A stretch of DNA of 6,460 bases from an uncultured Ruminococcus sp. (GTDB lineage Bacteria; Bacillota; Clostridia; Oscillospirales; Acutalibacteraceae): assembly GCA_902797525.1 (NCBI GenBank), contig CADBSZ010000197.1, positions 1 through 6,460 of the forward strand, in the 5' to 3' direction. The notes below the pieces were generated by a model. That model saw only the letters and a list, made by a program, of their open reading frames with translations. It was not told the origin of the DNA and did not search any database. Below, piece after piece: positions 5,569 to 6,460 of the stretch. Numbering within the stretch: position 1 is the stretch's first letter; the number at the start of each line of letters is the position of its first letter. The position numbers and the translations under genes were made by a program.

Positions 5569-6460
5569 TTACGCTCTGAGCTCCTCTTCGGTATCGCCCG
5601 AATAGTACACCTTTTTGATGTCGGCGCCGAGGGACTTGAACTTTTCAACAACGTCCTCATAGCCGCGCTCGATATACTGAATGCTCGAGATTTCGGTGGT
5701 GCCGTTCACCTGCAAGGCGGCAATAATCATCGCCGCGCCGGCGCGAAGGTCGGTCGCCTTTACGGGAGCCGCCGTCAGCGGAGAGCCGCCCTCGATAATG
5801 GCAAGTCTGCCTTCAACCGAGATATGCGCGCCCATGCGAATCAGCTCGCTGATGTATTGATAGCGGTTGTCCCAAACGTTTTCGTTGACAATGCTGGTGC
5901 CGGGAACACCCATCAGCAGCGCCGTAAACTGCGGCTGGCAGTCAGTCGGAAAGCCGGGGTGCGGCATGGTTTTGATGTTGCAGCGCTTGAGCGGCTTAAC
6001 GGTCGCGTCAATGGTAAGCGCCTCGTCATATTCGGTAATCTTAACGCCCATTTCACGGAACTTGGCGGAGATGGACTCCAAATGCTTGGGCGTGATATTT
6101 TTAATGGTGATGCAGCCGCGTGTTGCCGCCGCCGCGCACATATAGGTGCCTGCTTCAATCTGGTCGGGAATGATGGAATAGGTGATGCCGTGCAAATAAG
6201 ACACGCCTCTGACCTTGATCACATCGGTACCGGCGCCGCGGATATCCGCGCCCATGGAGTTCAGGAAGTTGGCGAGGTCAACAATATGGGGCTCCTTTGC
6301 GGCATTTTCAATAATGGTCAAGCCCTTTGCCTTGCATGCCGCCAGCATGATATTCATGGTAGCGCCTACGGACACCACGTCAAGATAGATGTGGCTGCCG
6401 GTAAGCTCACCGTCGCAGTCGGCTTCAATAATAGCGCCGTCTACCAAACGGGTTTCCGCG
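5569..6460 (-). CDS. murA: UDP-N-acetylglucosamine 1-carboxyvinyltransferase (MurA), N-terminus beyond the window
   Basis: Cytoplasmic enzyme transferring enolpyruvate from PEP to UDP-GlcNAc, the first committed step of peptidoglycan synthesis and the target of fosfomycin. About 296 C-terminal residues are visible; the frame runs open through the right edge (AETRLVDGAI), so the TTG at 6447 is not the true start. Numbering from that TTG, the motifs match E. coli MurA with a constant offset of 136: SVGAT Ser26 (Ser162), Asp169 in FPTDCQPQF (general acid/base Asp305), Arg195 in DNRY (Arg331), Arg235 in ATDLRA (Arg371) and Arg261 in ERGYE (Arg397). About 130 residues are therefore missing, including the loop with the PEP/fosfomycin-binding Cys115, so fosfomycin sensitivity cannot be judged. 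The pattern fits MurA better than the related AroA. Firmicutes often carry two paralogues (murAA/murAB); which one this is cannot be told. It is the last gene of its unit, followed by a terminator. Confidence 0.96.
   Translation of the reverse strand, partial: AETRLVDGAIIEADCDGELTGSHIYLDVVSVGATMNIMLAACKAKGLTIIENAAKEPHIVDLANFLNSMGADIRGAGTDVIKVRGVSYLHGITYSIIPDQIEAGTYMCAAAATRGCITIKNITPKHLESISAKFREMGVKITEYDEALTIDATVKPLKRCNIKTMPHPGFPTDCQPQFTALLMGVPGTSIVNENVWDNRYQYISELIRMGAHISVEGRLAIIEGGSPLTAAPVKATDLRAGAAMIIAALQVNGTTEISSIQYIERGYEDVVEKFKSLGADIKKVYYSGDTEEELRA

Noticed and set aside
6445..6447. TTG as the true start of a short MurA
   Set aside because: The frame continues open to the window edge with sensible MurA sequence, and about 130 family residues are missing upstream, so this is an edge truncation.

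Overview
The window looks like an ordinary chromosomal stretch of a low-to-mid GC Firmicute, most likely a gut-type Clostridia (Oscillospiraceae or Ruminococcaceae-like). The evidence is purine-rich Shine-Dalgarno sites (GGAGG type), sigma-A style promoters, compact hairpin terminators with U-tracts, a Bacillus/Clostridium-style heterodimeric ABC exporter pair, a secreted S11 D,D-carboxypeptidase, and a membrane-anchored XRE protein with a zinc ribbon of a type I recall from Clostridia. Base composition by eye is about half GC. No species can be named from sequence reading alone.

Layout. Positions 1-3133 (+) hold two ABC half-transporter genes in one operon; the first is cut by the left edge and overlaps the second by an ATGA junction. 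Positions 3134-3335 are intergenic, with an 11-bp hairpin, a strong intrinsic terminator and the promoter of the next gene. Positions 3336-4652 (+) encode a D-alanyl-D-alanine carboxypeptidase with a signal peptide and a C-terminal membrane anchor. Positions 4653-4782 lie between convergent genes and hold two hairpin terminators. Positions 4783-5394 (-) encode a protein with an XRE helix-turn-helix, two membrane segments and a zinc ribbon, with its own promoter at about 5418-5446. Positions 5395-5568 hold that promoter, a possible operator and the terminator of the last gene. Positions 5569-6460 (-) are the C-terminal two-thirds of murA, cut by the right edge.

How the genes fit together. MurA makes the first committed peptidoglycan precursor in the cytoplasm, and the carboxypeptidase trims D-Ala from peptidoglycan pentapeptides outside the membrane, so the two are linked by cell-wall metabolism. 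The ABC pair is a heterodimeric exporter: its motifs show one intact ATPase site and one degenerate site, split between the two subunits. Its substrate cannot be read from the sequence. The XRE protein may regulate a neighbour or itself, but no target is proven. Apart from the ABC pair, each gene has its own promoter and/or terminator, so this is a neighbourhood of separate transcription units. I found no mobile element, CRISPR array, RNA gene or clearly new system; the most interesting items are the membrane-tethered zinc-ribbon regulator and the cleanly asymmetric ATPase sites of the exporter.
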